Assembly (NCBI RefSeq): GCF_049445795.1
Contig: NZ_JBMSDT010000004.1
Location: 372,001-436,000 of the forward strand
Length of the DNA: 64,000 nucleotides
Reading direction: 5' to 3'
Source of the DNA: Larkinella sp049445795
GTDB taxonomy: Bacteria > Bacteroidota > Bacteroidia > Cytophagales > Spirosomataceae
Notes under the pieces: generated by a model
What the model was told of the DNA's origin: nothing
Databases searched by the model: none
The model's input: only the letters and a program-made list of their open reading frames with translations
Shown: one piece after another, positions 32,970-42,278 of the stretch
Position numbering within the stretch: the first letter of the stretch is position 1
How the letters are laid out: each line of letters begins with the position of its first letter
Made by a program: the position numbers and the translations under genes

Positions 32970-35498
32970 ATGGAAGCTAAATTTTCGAACCGAGTTAAAG
33001 AAGTTATCTCGCTCAGCAGAGAGGAAGCCCTGCGTCTGGGTCATGATTACATAGGTACAGAGCACCTGCTGCTGGGTATGATTCGGGAAGGCGAAGGGGT
33101 AGCCGTTGGGTTATTGAAAAAATTGGGCATTTCTTTGGACGAACTCCGCGTGACGATCGAGCAGGCGACCAAAGGAACCGCAACCAACAACGTCAAAAAT
33201 CTGGCTAATATTCCACTCACCCGCCAGTCTGAAAAAGTCCTAAAAATCACCTATCTGGAAGCCAAGATTTTCAAAAGCCCGCTGATCGGCACCGAGCACC
33301 TGCTGCTGTCCATTCTGCGCGACGAAGACAACGTGGCCACCCAGATCCTGAACAAGTTTAATGTCAATTACGAGGTAATAAAGGAGATGCTGGAATATCA
33401 ATCATCCGGTACACGTCCGCATATGGGGCCCGAAACTGACGACGACGATAACGACCGCGGTATGTTCGGCAGCAGCAGCTCCGGCTCCGGAAAAGATCCG
33501 AAAGGATCCGAAAAGTCGCGGACGCCGGTTTTGGACAACTTCGGGCGTGACCTTACGAAACTGGCCGAACTCGGCAAACTGGACCCCATCGTGGGCCGGG
33601 AAAAAGAAATTGAACGTGTCGCTCAGATCCTGAGCCGCCGGAAGAAAAACAACCCGATCCTGATCGGTGAACCGGGCGTTGGGAAAACCGCCATTGCGGA
33701 AGGCCTGGCCCTGCGGATCGTTCAGAAAAAAGTATCGCGGGTGCTGTTTGGCAAACGTGTGGTGACACTGGACTTGGCTTCCTTAGTGGCCGGTACCAAA
33801 TACCGGGGCCAGTTCGAGGAACGCATGAAAGCGGTCATGAACGAACTGGAGAAATCACCGGAAGTGATCCTGTTCATCGACGAGTTGCATACTATCGTCG
33901 GCGCGGGTGGTGCTTCGGGTTCGCTCGATGCCTCCAACATGTTCAAACCGGCGCTGGCTCGGGGCGACATCCAATGCATTGGGGCCACGACGCTTGACGA
34001 ATACCGTCAGTACATTGAAAAAGATGGCGCGTTGGCCCGTCGGTTCCAGGTCGTCATGGTCGATGCTACTTCGGTCGAAGAAACCATTGAGATTCTGAAC
34101 AACATTAAAGATAAGTACGAGGATCACCATCATGTCAACTACACCCAGGAAGCAGTGGAAGCGGCCGTGAAACTGTCGGAACGCTACATTTCCGACCGGT
34201 TTTTGCCCGACAAAGCCATCGACGTGCTGGACGAAGTAGGTGCCCGCGTACACATCTCCAATATCTCGGTTCCCGAAGACATTCTCCGGCTGGAAGAAAG
34301 CATCGAGAACATCAAGAAAGAGAAAAATCAGGTCGTAAAAAGCCAGAAATATGAAGAAGCCGCTCAACTGCGCGATAAGGAAAAACGCCTGATCGATCAG
34401 TTGGAACGCGCCAAACAAGCCTGGGAAGAGGAAACCAAGAAAAAACGCTACACGGTAACGGAAGAAAACGTGGCCGAAGTCGTAGCGATGATGACGGGTA
34501 TTCCGACCAACCGGGTAGCCACCAACGAAGGCGCCAAGCTACTGAACATGGCCGAGCAATTGACCGGTCGTGTGATCGGTCAGGACAAAGCGGTTCTGAA
34601 GCTGGTAAAAGCCATCCAGAGAACCCGCGTTGGCCTGAAAGATCCGAAAAAACCGATCGGCTCGTTCATCTTCCTCGGCCCGACCGGGGTTGGTAAAACC
34701 GAGTTGGCGAAAGTATTGGCTTCGTACCTGTTCGACAAAGACGATGCGCTCGTGCGGATCGACATGTCAGAATACATGGAGAAATTCAGCGTAAGCCGTC
34801 TGGTAGGGGCTCCTCCGGGCTACGTGGGTTACGAAGAAGGTGGTCAGTTGACCGAGAAAATCCGTCGTAAACCGTACTCGGTGGTGCTGTTGGATGAGAT
34901 CGAGAAAGCCCACCCGGATGTGTTCAACATCCTGTTGCAGGTGCTTGACGACGGGATTTTGACGGATGGTCTGGGTCGCCGGGTTGACTTCCGGAATACC
35001 ATCATCATCATGACCTCGAACATTGGGGTACGTGATCTGAAAGACTTCGGAACCGGTATCGGGTTTGCTACTCGTAATAAGTCTGAAAACCAGGACGAGA
35101 TTATGAAGAGCACCATCCAGAACGCGCTCCGGAAAGCCTTCTCACCCGAGTTCCTAAACCGTCTGGACGATGTGATCGTGTTCAACTCGCTGCAACGCGA
35201 AGACATTCACAAGATCATCGACCTGATGCTGGGCAAACTGCTCAACCGCGTCACGAGCCTAGGGTACAAAGTCGAGCTGACGGAAAAAGCAAAAGACTTC
35301 CTGTCGGAAAAAGGCTACGATCCACAGTACGGTGCTCGTCCGCTGAGCCGGGCCATTCAGAAATACCTCGAAGATCCCGTTGCAGAAGAAATCCTGAAAG
35401 GTGATCTGAAAGAAGGCGATGTGATTCAGGCCGACTACGATGACAACGGTGAGAACCTGATCATCACGGTGAAGAAGCACGAACCGGTGACCGAATAA
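32970..35498 (+). CDS. clpC: ATP-dependent Clp protease ATP-binding subunit
   Basis: 842 residues with the full ClpC order: two Clp-N repeats (about 1-145, opening FSNRVKEVISLSREEALRLG), a charged linker, AAA domain 1 with Walker A GEPGVGKTA near 233, a UVR segment QKYEEAAQLRDKEKRL near 458, AAA domain 2 with GPTGVGKTE near 570, and a C-terminal D2-small domain. It unfolds proteins for ClpP or acts as a chaperone. A terminator follows directly. Confidence 0.96.
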   Translation: MEAKFSNRVKEVISLSREEALRLGHDYIGTEHLLLGMIREGEGVAVGLLKKLGISLDELRVTIEQATKGTATNNVKNLANIPLTRQSEKVLKITYLEAKIFKSPLIGTEHLLLSILRDEDNVATQILNKFNVNYEVIKEMLEYQSSGTRPHMGPETDDDDNDRGMFGSSSSGSGKDPKGSEKSRTPVLDNFGRDLTKLAELGKLDPIVGREKEIERVAQILSRRKKNNPILIGEPGVGKTAIAEGLALRIVQKKVSRVLFGKRVVTLDLASLVAGTKYRGQFEERMKAVMNELEKSPEVILFIDELHTIVGAGGASGSLDASNMFKPALARGDIQCIGATTLDEYRQYIEKDGALARRFQVVMVDATSVEETIEILNNIKDKYEDHHHVNYTQEAVEAAVKLSERYISDRFLPDKAIDVLDEVGARVHISNISVPEDILRLEESIENIKKEKNQVVKSQKYEEAAQLRDKEKRLIDQLERAKQAWEEETKKKRYTVTEENVAEVVAMMTGIPTNRVATNEGAKLLNMAEQLTGRVIGQDKAVLKLVKAIQRTRVGLKDPKKPIGSFIFLGPTGVGKTELAKVLASYLFDKDDALVRIDMSEYMEKFSVSRLVGAPPGYVGYEEGGQLTEKIRRKPYSVVLLDEIEKAHPDVFNILLQVLDDGILTDGLGRRVDFRNTIIIMTSNIGVRDLKDFGTGIGFATRNKSENQDEIMKSTIQNALRKAFSPEFLNRLDDVIVFNSLQREDIHKIIDLMLGKLLNRVTSLGYKVELTEKAKDFLSEKGYDPQYGARPLSRAIQKYLEDPVAEEILKGDLKEGDVIQADYDDNGENLIITVKKHEPVTE

Positions 35499-35520
35499 GC
35501 AACGTTTAAGCAAATGACAC

Positions 35521-35560
35521 AAACCGGGTTGGACGTAAGTTCAGCCCGGTTTTTTGTTTT
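35521..35560 (+). terminator. Rho-independent terminator of clpC
   Basis: AAACCGGG and CCCGGTTT form the base of a hairpin that is immediately followed by a run of Ts (TTTTTTGTTTT), 23 bases after the clpC stop. Confidence 0.85.
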
Positions 35561-35685
35561 GAAGCCTTCTCGTCAGGGTAAGTAAGCAGTCTGGGAAGTA
35601 GTAAATGCTACAAATGACAATCTGGTTCAGGCCCCTACCGAACCGGTATTATTATTGCTACAGGTTTGCCATACCTCGACCTGTT

Positions 35686-36834
35686 ATGAAAAAAAACCTA
35701 CTTCTCCTCCTGACCTGTTTCGTCACCCACGCTGCCCTTTCCCAAACCGAACCCGGACGGGCGCTCTGGAGCGGTAATTTTCAATTGAATGCTACCCAAC
35801 TGGCGGGCGAGTACCCCAACGGCTACACGCGACGCAGCCCCCAAATTAACTTTTCGGTCAATCACGGCGTCTTTCTGCAAAACGGCTGGCTGTTGGGTTT
35901 GGCCATAAACGGATCGTATTATAAACAGATTAATGCCAACCCCATTCCGTTGAATCAATGGTACCAACGGGGCGGTTTATCGGCCTTTGTCCGCAAATAC
36001 TGGGGTACCAACAACTGGCGGTTTTATGCCGGGGGTGGAGTCGGTGGAAGTCTCGACCAGTTCCGGCAGGAGACCTACGATCCTTCGACCAGCCTGAAGA
36101 GTGAAAACAGAACCAATACCTTCCAGATTGCACCCTTCACCCAGATTGGCGGAGTCTATTTTCTGAACAGCCGCTGGGGACTGGAGTTGAGTACGACGAG
36201 TACGGTTTTTCCGTTTACGTTTAGCGGTTTAACGGCGGGTCTGGTGTACATGACCGGAGCGACGGCCGCCGAGCGGGCCATTCTGGATGCGACCCCGCCG
36301 ACGGTCGGGACCCAGGCCCGGGCTGGGCGGTTTACGGTCGGAGCCAGCGTGGTTTTCTCAGGCCGGACTGAAGAGGTCAATAATCGGACGGGTGAAGCCA
36401 AAAGTCTGATCGCAGCCCCGGCCATCGGCGTTTTTGTGGCCAATAACTTTCTGGTTGGGATTTCAGTGCCCATCACCTGGAATACCACATCCGGGAGCAG
36501 TCAGAGTAGCGAAACAACCATCGGTTTTGCGCCATACGTCCGCGGGTATTTATCGAACACCCGCCTGCGGCCTTACGTGGGTGCCACCTTTACGTATTCA
36601 TCTTACACTTTCAAGCAGGACGATTTCCCCCGAGAACGCATCAACCACACCGCGGGTGGCACCCTGAACGGCGGGTTGGCGTATCTGCTCGGTAAGAACT
36701 TTATCGCCGAAGCCAACCTGGTAAATATCAGTTTTAGCAAACAGACCCAGAATAACGAGTTGAAAAATGGCTTGTGGTTACAGGGCGTTCAACTCACGAC
36801 ATCCCCGGCATTTACCGTACAATACGTATTTTGA
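35686..36834 (+). CDS. Outer-membrane beta-barrel protein (paralogue A)
   Basis: 382 residues with a signal peptide ending THAALSQ and a run of amphipathic strands ending in Phe (FTVQYVF), the usual outer-membrane barrel terminus. Strand-like segments such as WRFYAGGGVGGSLDQF, WGLELSTTSTVFPFTFSGLT and LRPYVGATFTYSSYTF repeat across the chain. ATG 35686 is chosen because it opens the signal peptide. A paralogue with the same layout lies at 37991-39127 on the other side of the hydrolase gene. Function unknown. Confidence 0.82.
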   Translation: MKKNLLLLLTCFVTHAALSQTEPGRALWSGNFQLNATQLAGEYPNGYTRRSPQINFSVNHGVFLQNGWLLGLAINGSYYKQINANPIPLNQWYQRGGLSAFVRKYWGTNNWRFYAGGGVGGSLDQFRQETYDPSTSLKSENRTNTFQIAPFTQIGGVYFLNSRWGLELSTTSTVFPFTFSGLTAGLVYMTGATAAERAILDATPPTVGTQARAGRFTVGASVVFSGRTEEVNNRTGEAKSLIAAPAIGVFVANNFLVGISVPITWNTTSGSSQSSETTIGFAPYVRGYLSNTRLRPYVGATFTYSSYTFKQDDFPRERINHTAGGTLNGGLAYLLGKNFIAEANLVNISFSKQTQNNELKNGLWLQGVQLTTSPAFTVQYVF

Positions 36835-36848
36835 TCGATGCACAGTAT

Positions 36849-37784
36849 TTAGCAAACGTATTCGTATGACGCGCGTTTGATGCTTTCCATACTTTCCCAA
36901 AGCGCCATGATGGCCACCTTTGAGGTTTCGATGCCGTGGGCGGTTTTGGGCAGTACGAGGCTGCTTTGCAGGGACGGAATGTTTTTTTCGGCCAGTCGGA
37001 TGGTTTCGCGGGGCGGAAAGAGAAGATCGTTTTCACCCACGATCAGTTCAATATCGGTGGTGAGCCGGTGAAACTCTGTTTTTGACAACGGGGCCGGATA
37101 ATCGCCCCGAAACCGGTGGTTCTTCAGGATATACAGTAAATAACTGCACACCAGCTTTCTATAAGCCGGAGGTAGCGTATGGTGTGGTGGGCAGAAAACC
37201 GCCGAATTCAGAAATCGGTCCAGGTTGGCGGGAGTCGGCCAAAGTATCGAAAGGAGGTTGTTATACAGATTATGGAGCGAAGTCGAAAACGGTTGAATAC
37301 CGGCCGGATTAAGCAAAACCGCCTTCTCGATGCGTTCCGGTGAGGTCAGGCACAGCTTCAGACAAATCAAGCCCCCCAGGGAGGCTCCGGCAATGGCGGT
37401 TTTCTGAATCCCCAATCCATCGAGTACCTCGGTCGCCCAATGACCGTAGTCATCGGTTTTTACCCTCGGGCACCCGCCCTCGCTCAGACTTGGCTGTCCG
37501 TTCACATCCACAATGTAATACCGGTAGTGTTTCCGGAACGGTTGCAGGGCGTTGTCCAGATCCCAGAAAAGCCCGCAGGTTCGGGCACCCGGAAAAAAGA
37601 CCACCGTCGGAGCACTGTGCAGGTGTTCGTTTGCCGCCCAAACCCGCGTCGTCCCGAAGGAGGTCGGCAGGTTCAGGCGTTCGTACGAAAAACCGTTCAG
37701 TCTCTCAATTTGCTGGTTCCATTCTTCAAGAAAAACAGCGGCCTCGGTGGGGTACCTGAAGCGGGATTCACGGTAGGGTTTCAT
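36849..37784 (-). CDS. Alpha/beta hydrolase
   Basis: 311 residues with an alpha/beta-hydrolase fold: oxyanion region TVVFFPGARTCGLFWDLD, nucleophile Ser135 in the elbow AGASLGGL, acid in LIVGENDLLFPPRET and His in KTAHGIETSK. Reaction and substrate are unknown. It stands between two paralogous outer-membrane barrel genes but on the opposite strand, so a functional link is not implied. Confidence 0.88.
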   Translation of the reverse strand: MKPYRESRFRYPTEAAVFLEEWNQQIERLNGFSYERLNLPTSFGTTRVWAANEHLHSAPTVVFFPGARTCGLFWDLDNALQPFRKHYRYYIVDVNGQPSLSEGGCPRVKTDDYGHWATEVLDGLGIQKTAIAGASLGGLICLKLCLTSPERIEKAVLLNPAGIQPFSTSLHNLYNNLLSILWPTPANLDRFLNSAVFCPPHHTLPPAYRKLVCSYLLYILKNHRFRGDYPAPLSKTEFHRLTTDIELIVGENDLLFPPRETIRLAEKNIPSLQSSLVLPKTAHGIETSKVAIMALWESMESIKRASYEYVC

Positions 37785-37990
37785 GTCAGGTTGTATTCAG
37801 TCGATTGCTGAATAAAAGTAACCGGATTTTGAGTGGGTGTTAAAGGCTAGTTAACAACTGGGGGCGTCTAACCGATAACCGGGGCCGTTCGACCCAAAAC
37901 CGGCTAAATGCGCTTACGAAATTTTAACAGTTGGCTTTTTACATATGTCGATTAATTGGCCTATCTTTTGGCCTACAACAAACCGTTCCT

Positions 37991-39127
37991 ATGAAAAAGC
38001 TATTCCTAACCGCGAGCTTCATTGTAACTGCTTTCCTGACCAACGCCCAAACCAACAAAGGCCAGGGCATCTGGACGGGGAGTGTGTCGTTGGGATACTC
38101 GTCACAAAAGAACAAATCCGGATTCAGTGATTTTTCGAATCAGTCCTCCGCATATGGTCTCAACGTTACTCGCGGGGCATTTTTTAAAGACAATTGGCTG
38201 CTGGGCGTTGGATTAACTACCGGATTGGTAGTCAGTAATTTCCGTGGAACGGGTATAGACCGGCCTGAGTATGTAAAGTCGACGCAGTATGGCCTGGGAC
38301 TGAATGGATTTGTCCGTCGGTATTGGGGATAGCAGAGGTGGCGGGTTTTTCTGGGGGGCGGTTTATCGTTAGCTTATAACCAGACGAATGTTGAAAGTAG
38401 TGTAAGCCAGCAAAACCCGGATGCCAGTTCATTCGCGCTTGCTCCGGTGCTTCAGGTGGGGGCTAATTATTACCTGACCGACCGAATCGGGCTCGAAGCA
38501 TCGGCCAGTACAACCTCGTTTCCTGTAACCTTTAGCTCAGTCGGTATCGGTTTGGTCATTCTGACTGGCGTTCAGGGTACTCATCCCAATACGACCTACG
38601 AAGCGCCCCAAACCGCCAAGGGTCGTTGGGTAATTGGTGGTTCATTCAGGTTAACGACTGAAGCAGAAAAGGCTAACCTGCCGGGTAACGAACGCAGTAG
38701 CGAAACCGCCTTCAGCCTAAGTCCGTCGGTGGGCTGGTTCGTCGCCAAAAACCTGTTACTCGGGGTCTCGGTTCCCCTGGGCTTTAGCAAAACCGGAAAC
38801 GATTCCGCGTTTTCGTACGGACTGACACCGTATATAAAAAAGTATATCTCCGACAATCGGTTGCGCCCGTTCGTTGGCGGAAACTTGTCCTACTTTGCGA
38901 TTCGGAACAAAGGGAACGGAGCCCGTTCGACCAATCAGCAAATCGGCCTTGCGGTCGATGCCGGTTTAGCGTACCTGCTGGGAGAGCGGTTTATCGTGGA
39001 AGCCGGATTGGGAAGTGTTTATGTGAACCGACAGATTTACCCAGAAACGTCCACTTATAAATCCTGGAACGCAGGATTGTCGGCCAGCTTGCAACCCGGT
39101 TTTACCATCCAGTACGTGTTTGATTAG
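37991..39127 (+). pseudogene. Outer-membrane beta-barrel (paralogue B) interrupted by an in-frame TAG
   Basis: The reading frame starts MKKLFLTASFIVTAFLTNAQ (ATG 37991), runs to FVRRYWG, meets TAG at 38330-38332, and continues in the same frame with QRWRVFLGGGLSLAYNQTN to the natural end GFTIQYVFD at 39127. Paralogue A reads FVRKYWGTNNWRFYAGGG at the same place, so the stop replaces a residue in a conserved stretch and no bases are lost. Apart from this one codon the gene is whole (about 378 codons). Either a very recent nonsense mutation, a sequencing error, or stop-codon readthrough. Confidence 0.85.
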
Positions 39128-39138
39128 CGCAAACATAC

Positions 39139-40359
39139 TCAGGTAGTTTTCAGTAACTTCATGCCAAAACCGGGTGCCGACGACGGAATGAACCGACCGT
39201 TTTCGATTTTATAATTGCCAAAATCAACATCCTCGCAGGTAGCCGGAACACCTTCAATCGTAACGGTATTTCCCAGCGCTCCGGTGAGGTGGGTGCAGTA
39301 ATAGGATTTCAGTAGTTCCCCAAACGCGTGCGGTGATGACTGAATGCCCCGCTTTTTGAGTTCGGGCATCAAGGTGCGCCAGGGTGTAAAACCGTAGCCA
39401 ATGATGTCCGTCAGGTGAACGTCGATGAGTTTTTGCTCTTCCAGTTCGCGCAGGAGTTGCTGATCCGGATTAGCCTCGCCGTCGGCCAGCAAGGTTTTAA
39501 CGGAGCTGGTTTTCAGCCAATCGCGGAGTTTGCGGTAGTCGGCGATGGTTTCGGCAAACGGTTCCTCCACCCAGAAAAGCGGAATGTCGCCGATGCCTTT
39601 GAGGTAATCGATAATGCCGTCTACCGTAAAACCGTCGTTGCCATCGACCAGAATCTCGACATCCGGGAAGGACTTCGCCACAAGCTTTGTGACTTCAATA
39701 TCCCGTTTCAGCCCTTCATCGCGGGGCATCCAGATATTGCCCCGCCCGATTTTGAGCTTAAACTGCCGGTAACCCATTTTGTAATCCTGGGCGCAGGCTT
39801 CCACGATTTTATCCATTCCGTTGGCAACGGTTTTTACCGGACCCTCTTTTGGCTCCAGTTCTTCGAAATAGATCATGCCGCTGTAGCACTTGGTTGTGAT
39901 CGGCATTTTACGGCCCATCAGTTCGTAGACGGGTTTGTTGAGAATAACTCCGGCCAGATCGTGCAGCGGCACGTCAAACGGCAAAGCCTTCGGATCGGTG
40001 ACGCCCGCCGAGGGTAGAAAAACATCCGAAATTCGTTTCCCTTTCAGGTAGGCCACGGATTCATCTTGCCGCCGTCCGTGCATGCCCCAGCCTTTGGCAC
40101 CTTGATCGGTGGTCAGGACACAGACACTGACGTTTGGCCCGTACCCATGAATGTCTCGGCGGGCGTTTTTTCCCACAAACCGGGGCCATTTAAGTTGTAC
40201 CTGGGTGTACCGGATGTCTGCTATTTTGTGATTCGCCAGTTCGCCGGTAGGTGCGCCCGAAAGCAGCCAGTGGGTGGCCTGGGAGTAGAGCGGGGCGCTC
40301 AGGAGGGCGGTCGATGCCGTGCCTTCGGTCATCCGGCGGAGGAAGTTTCTTCGTTTCAT
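39139..40359 (-). CDS. Enolase-superfamily enzyme (mandelate racemase/muconate lactonizing type) with Tat signal
   Basis: 406 residues. A twin-arginine signal (MKRRNFLRRMTEGTAS) precedes the enolase-superfamily fold: KLKIGRG with Lys201/Lys203, metal ligands in EILVDGNDG (Asp239), FWVEEPFAE (Glu265) and LLADGEANP (Glu295), and a late His in IQSSPHAFGELL. It removes an alpha-proton from a carboxylate such as a sugar acid; the substrate is not readable. Exported members like this are frequent in Bacteroidota carbohydrate use. Confidence 0.87.
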   Translation of the reverse strand: MKRRNFLRRMTEGTASTALLSAPLYSQATHWLLSGAPTGELANHKIADIRYTQVQLKWPRFVGKNARRDIHGYGPNVSVCVLTTDQGAKGWGMHGRRQDESVAYLKGKRISDVFLPSAGVTDPKALPFDVPLHDLAGVILNKPVYELMGRKMPITTKCYSGMIYFEELEPKEGPVKTVANGMDKIVEACAQDYKMGYRQFKLKIGRGNIWMPRDEGLKRDIEVTKLVAKSFPDVEILVDGNDGFTVDGIIDYLKGIGDIPLFWVEEPFAETIADYRKLRDWLKTSSVKTLLADGEANPDQQLLRELEEQKLIDVHLTDIIGYGFTPWRTLMPELKKRGIQSSPHAFGELLKSYYCTHLTGALGNTVTIEGVPATCEDVDFGNYKIENGRFIPSSAPGFGMKLLKTT

Positions 40360-40444
40360 GTGGTTCAGGAATAGGAGTTTTGGGAAGCAATATAGAAATC
40401 CTTCCGTGGTTCCTTATCCTGAATGGCCTTACAACTTTAAAAAG

Positions 40445-41215
40445 TTACTTAATCACCTCGGCGCATTCGGCAACTTTATCGGTATTGATGTAATCGACGC
40501 CGAGTTTGGCGAGTTGTTTCCAGGCGTTTGGCGTGTCGGGAGCGGCCCAGAACCGGATCGGTTTATCCTGACTATGCGCCCGTTTGATAAACCGTTTTAA
40601 CGTCTCGCGGTCCTTGTCGGGCAATCCGCCCTCGCCGTTCCAGCGTGAATAATTCTGGAACGTATCGCTGAACAGGGCCACGTGCTTGATGGTTTCGTCG
40701 TCGTAAAGTTCACTCGGTCGGCCGTCGAACAGAATATACGACGGATAATCGATCCAGTTGGCAATCGGCGGGCGGCTTCCGCTCACAACCAGTTGAATCG
40801 CCTGCGGATTCATCGCCCGGTCGAAGCAGGTGCGGTAGGGCGCCACGGCCTGCTCCAGCGCTTTGATGGCTTCAACGCCGTTTTCCTTCAAATCGATCAT
40901 CAACTGGAACGTATACTTCCGGCTCTCGCTGACGGTTCCGGCCGAAAACCGGTTTTTGTTTTTGTCGAACAAGGCGGCAATGGGCTTCAAATACAGCGAA
41001 TCCAGTGTACGGCCGGGTTTTATCTGGGATTTGTCGTGCGCAACGTGTAATTTACCATCGACCAGAAATACATCGGCTTCGATGGACCCGGCCCGGTGGC
41101 GAATAGCGGCCGTGAGCGGTTCCGGTTTTTCGTAATCGTTGTGGGAATGAATTTGTTGCGCAAGGGCAAACAGGCTCGGACAGAAGAGGAGAACGATCAG
41201 CGCAAAACGTTTCAT
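40445..41215 (-). CDS. Exported glycerophosphodiester-phosphodiesterase-like protein
   Basis: 257 residues starting at the ATG that opens the signal peptide (MKRFALIVLLFCPSLFALAQ). The mature protein opens QIHSHNDYEKPEPLTAAI and has IEADVFLVDGKLHVAHDK, the catalytic His/Glu/His layout of GDPD/PI-PLC TIM barrels, and later FWAAPDTPNAWKQLAKLGVD. Bacteroidota have many HSHNDY-type members of uncertain substrate. It lies upstream of the enolase-family gene on the same strand, so the two may be co-transcribed. Confidence 0.83.
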   Translation of the reverse strand: MKRFALIVLLFCPSLFALAQQIHSHNDYEKPEPLTAAIRHRAGSIEADVFLVDGKLHVAHDKSQIKPGRTLDSLYLKPIAALFDKNKNRFSAGTVSESRKYTFQLMIDLKENGVEAIKALEQAVAPYRTCFDRAMNPQAIQLVVSGSRPPIANWIDYPSYILFDGRPSELYDDETIKHVALFSDTFQNYSRWNGEGGLPDKDRETLKRFIKRAHSQDKPIRFWAAPDTPNAWKQLAKLGVDYINTDKVAECAEVIK

Positions 41216-41373
41216 GCTTTCGGGAGGAATTACGGTGACGACTGCTGACAATCGACGGGACGACCTGACCGGGCCTTTCCGGATTGACAGCCCGGAAAGA
41301 CGGGAACAAAAAATGTCGGGCGGCACGGCGAACGTTTCGGGCAAAAGTAGTCGGATGATCGAATATATACTAC

Positions 41374-41381
41374 TATTTTTG
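41374..41381 (+). promoter_or_regulatory. Bacteroidota -7 element TATTTTTG before fabG
   Basis: An exact TAnnTTTG match 41 bases before the fabG ATG; no clear TTTG -33 partner at the normal distance. It implies a leader of about 35 bases. Confidence 0.45.
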
Positions 41382-41422
41382 CGGCCAATCTTTTCAACCT
41401 TCGTTATTCTCAAATTCAATCC

Positions 41423-42169
41423 ATGAATTTACTTCAAGGAAAAGTGGCGTTGATTACCGGAGCCTCGCGCGGCATCGGCCGGGCCATTGCGACTCGTTTT
41501 GCCCAGGAGGGTGCCAATATTGCTTTTACCTATCTTTCGAGCGTCGAAAAAGGACAGGCGCTGGAAGCCGAATTGGCGGCTTACGGCATCAAAGCCAGGG
41601 GTTACCGGTCCGACGCATCCGATTACAAAGCCGCCGAAGAACTGATCAGCCAAATCCTGGCCGACTTCGGTACCATCGATGCCGTGGTCAACAATGCCGG
41701 AATCACCCGCGACGGTTTGCTGATGCGGATGACCGAAGAACAATGGGATGCCGTTATCAACGTTAACTTAAAGTCGGTCTTCAACCTGACCAAAGCCGTG
41801 ATCAAACCGATGATGAAAGCCAAGCAAGGCTCGATCATCAACCTGACGTCAGTGGTCGGGATTCGGGGCAATGCCGGGCAGGCCAATTATGCGGCTTCCA
41901 AGGCCGGGATCATCGGTTTTACGAAATCGGTGGCGCTGGAACTGGGTTCGCGCAACATTCGTTCGAATGCCATTGCCCCCGGTTTTATCGAAACCGAAAT
42001 GACCGGCGAAATCAACGAAAAAGCCGTGGAAGAATGGAAGCAGTCGATTCCGCTCAAGCGGGGTGGACAACCGGAAGAAGTGGCCGATTGTGCCCTGTTC
42101 CTGGCTTCCGACCTGTCGCGCTACATCACCGGCCAGGTGCTGCAAGTCGACGGGGGAATGCTAACGTAG
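41423..42169 (+). CDS. fabG: 3-oxoacyl-[acyl-carrier-protein] reductase
   Basis: 248-residue short-chain dehydrogenase. NADPH-binding TGASRGIGRAIA, NNAG motif in VVNNAGITRDGLL, catalytic Ser (LTSVVGIRGNAGQ), Tyr-x-x-x-Lys in ANYAASKAGIIGF, and the FabG-typical end YITGQVLQVDGGML. It reduces beta-ketoacyl-ACP in fatty-acid elongation. Not clustered with other fab genes here. Confidence 0.94.
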   Translation: MNLLQGKVALITGASRGIGRAIATRFAQEGANIAFTYLSSVEKGQALEAELAAYGIKARGYRSDASDYKAAEELISQILADFGTIDAVVNNAGITRDGLLMRMTEEQWDAVINVNLKSVFNLTKAVIKPMMKAKQGSIINLTSVVGIRGNAGQANYAASKAGIIGFTKSVALELGSRNIRSNAIAPGFIETEMTGEINEKAVEEWKQSIPLKRGGQPEEVADCALFLASDLSRYITGQVLQVDGGMLT

Positions 42170-42271
42170 TTAAAAGTTAAAAATTAAAAGTTAAAAGTAG
42201 GCTGACGCAGTATGTGCCAACCGAACAGGTAGTCTTTTTAATTTTTAATTTTTAACTTTTAATTTTTAACT
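42168..42271. repeat. AT-rich inverted repeat after fabG
   Basis: AGTTAAAAGTTAAAAATT units on the left face AATTTTTAACTTTTAAT units on the right, with a GC-richer 35-base centre. The left arm begins inside the fabG stop codon, and the right arm ends 8 bases before the next ATG. Confidence 0.7.
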
Positions 42272-42278
42272 GTTTAAA

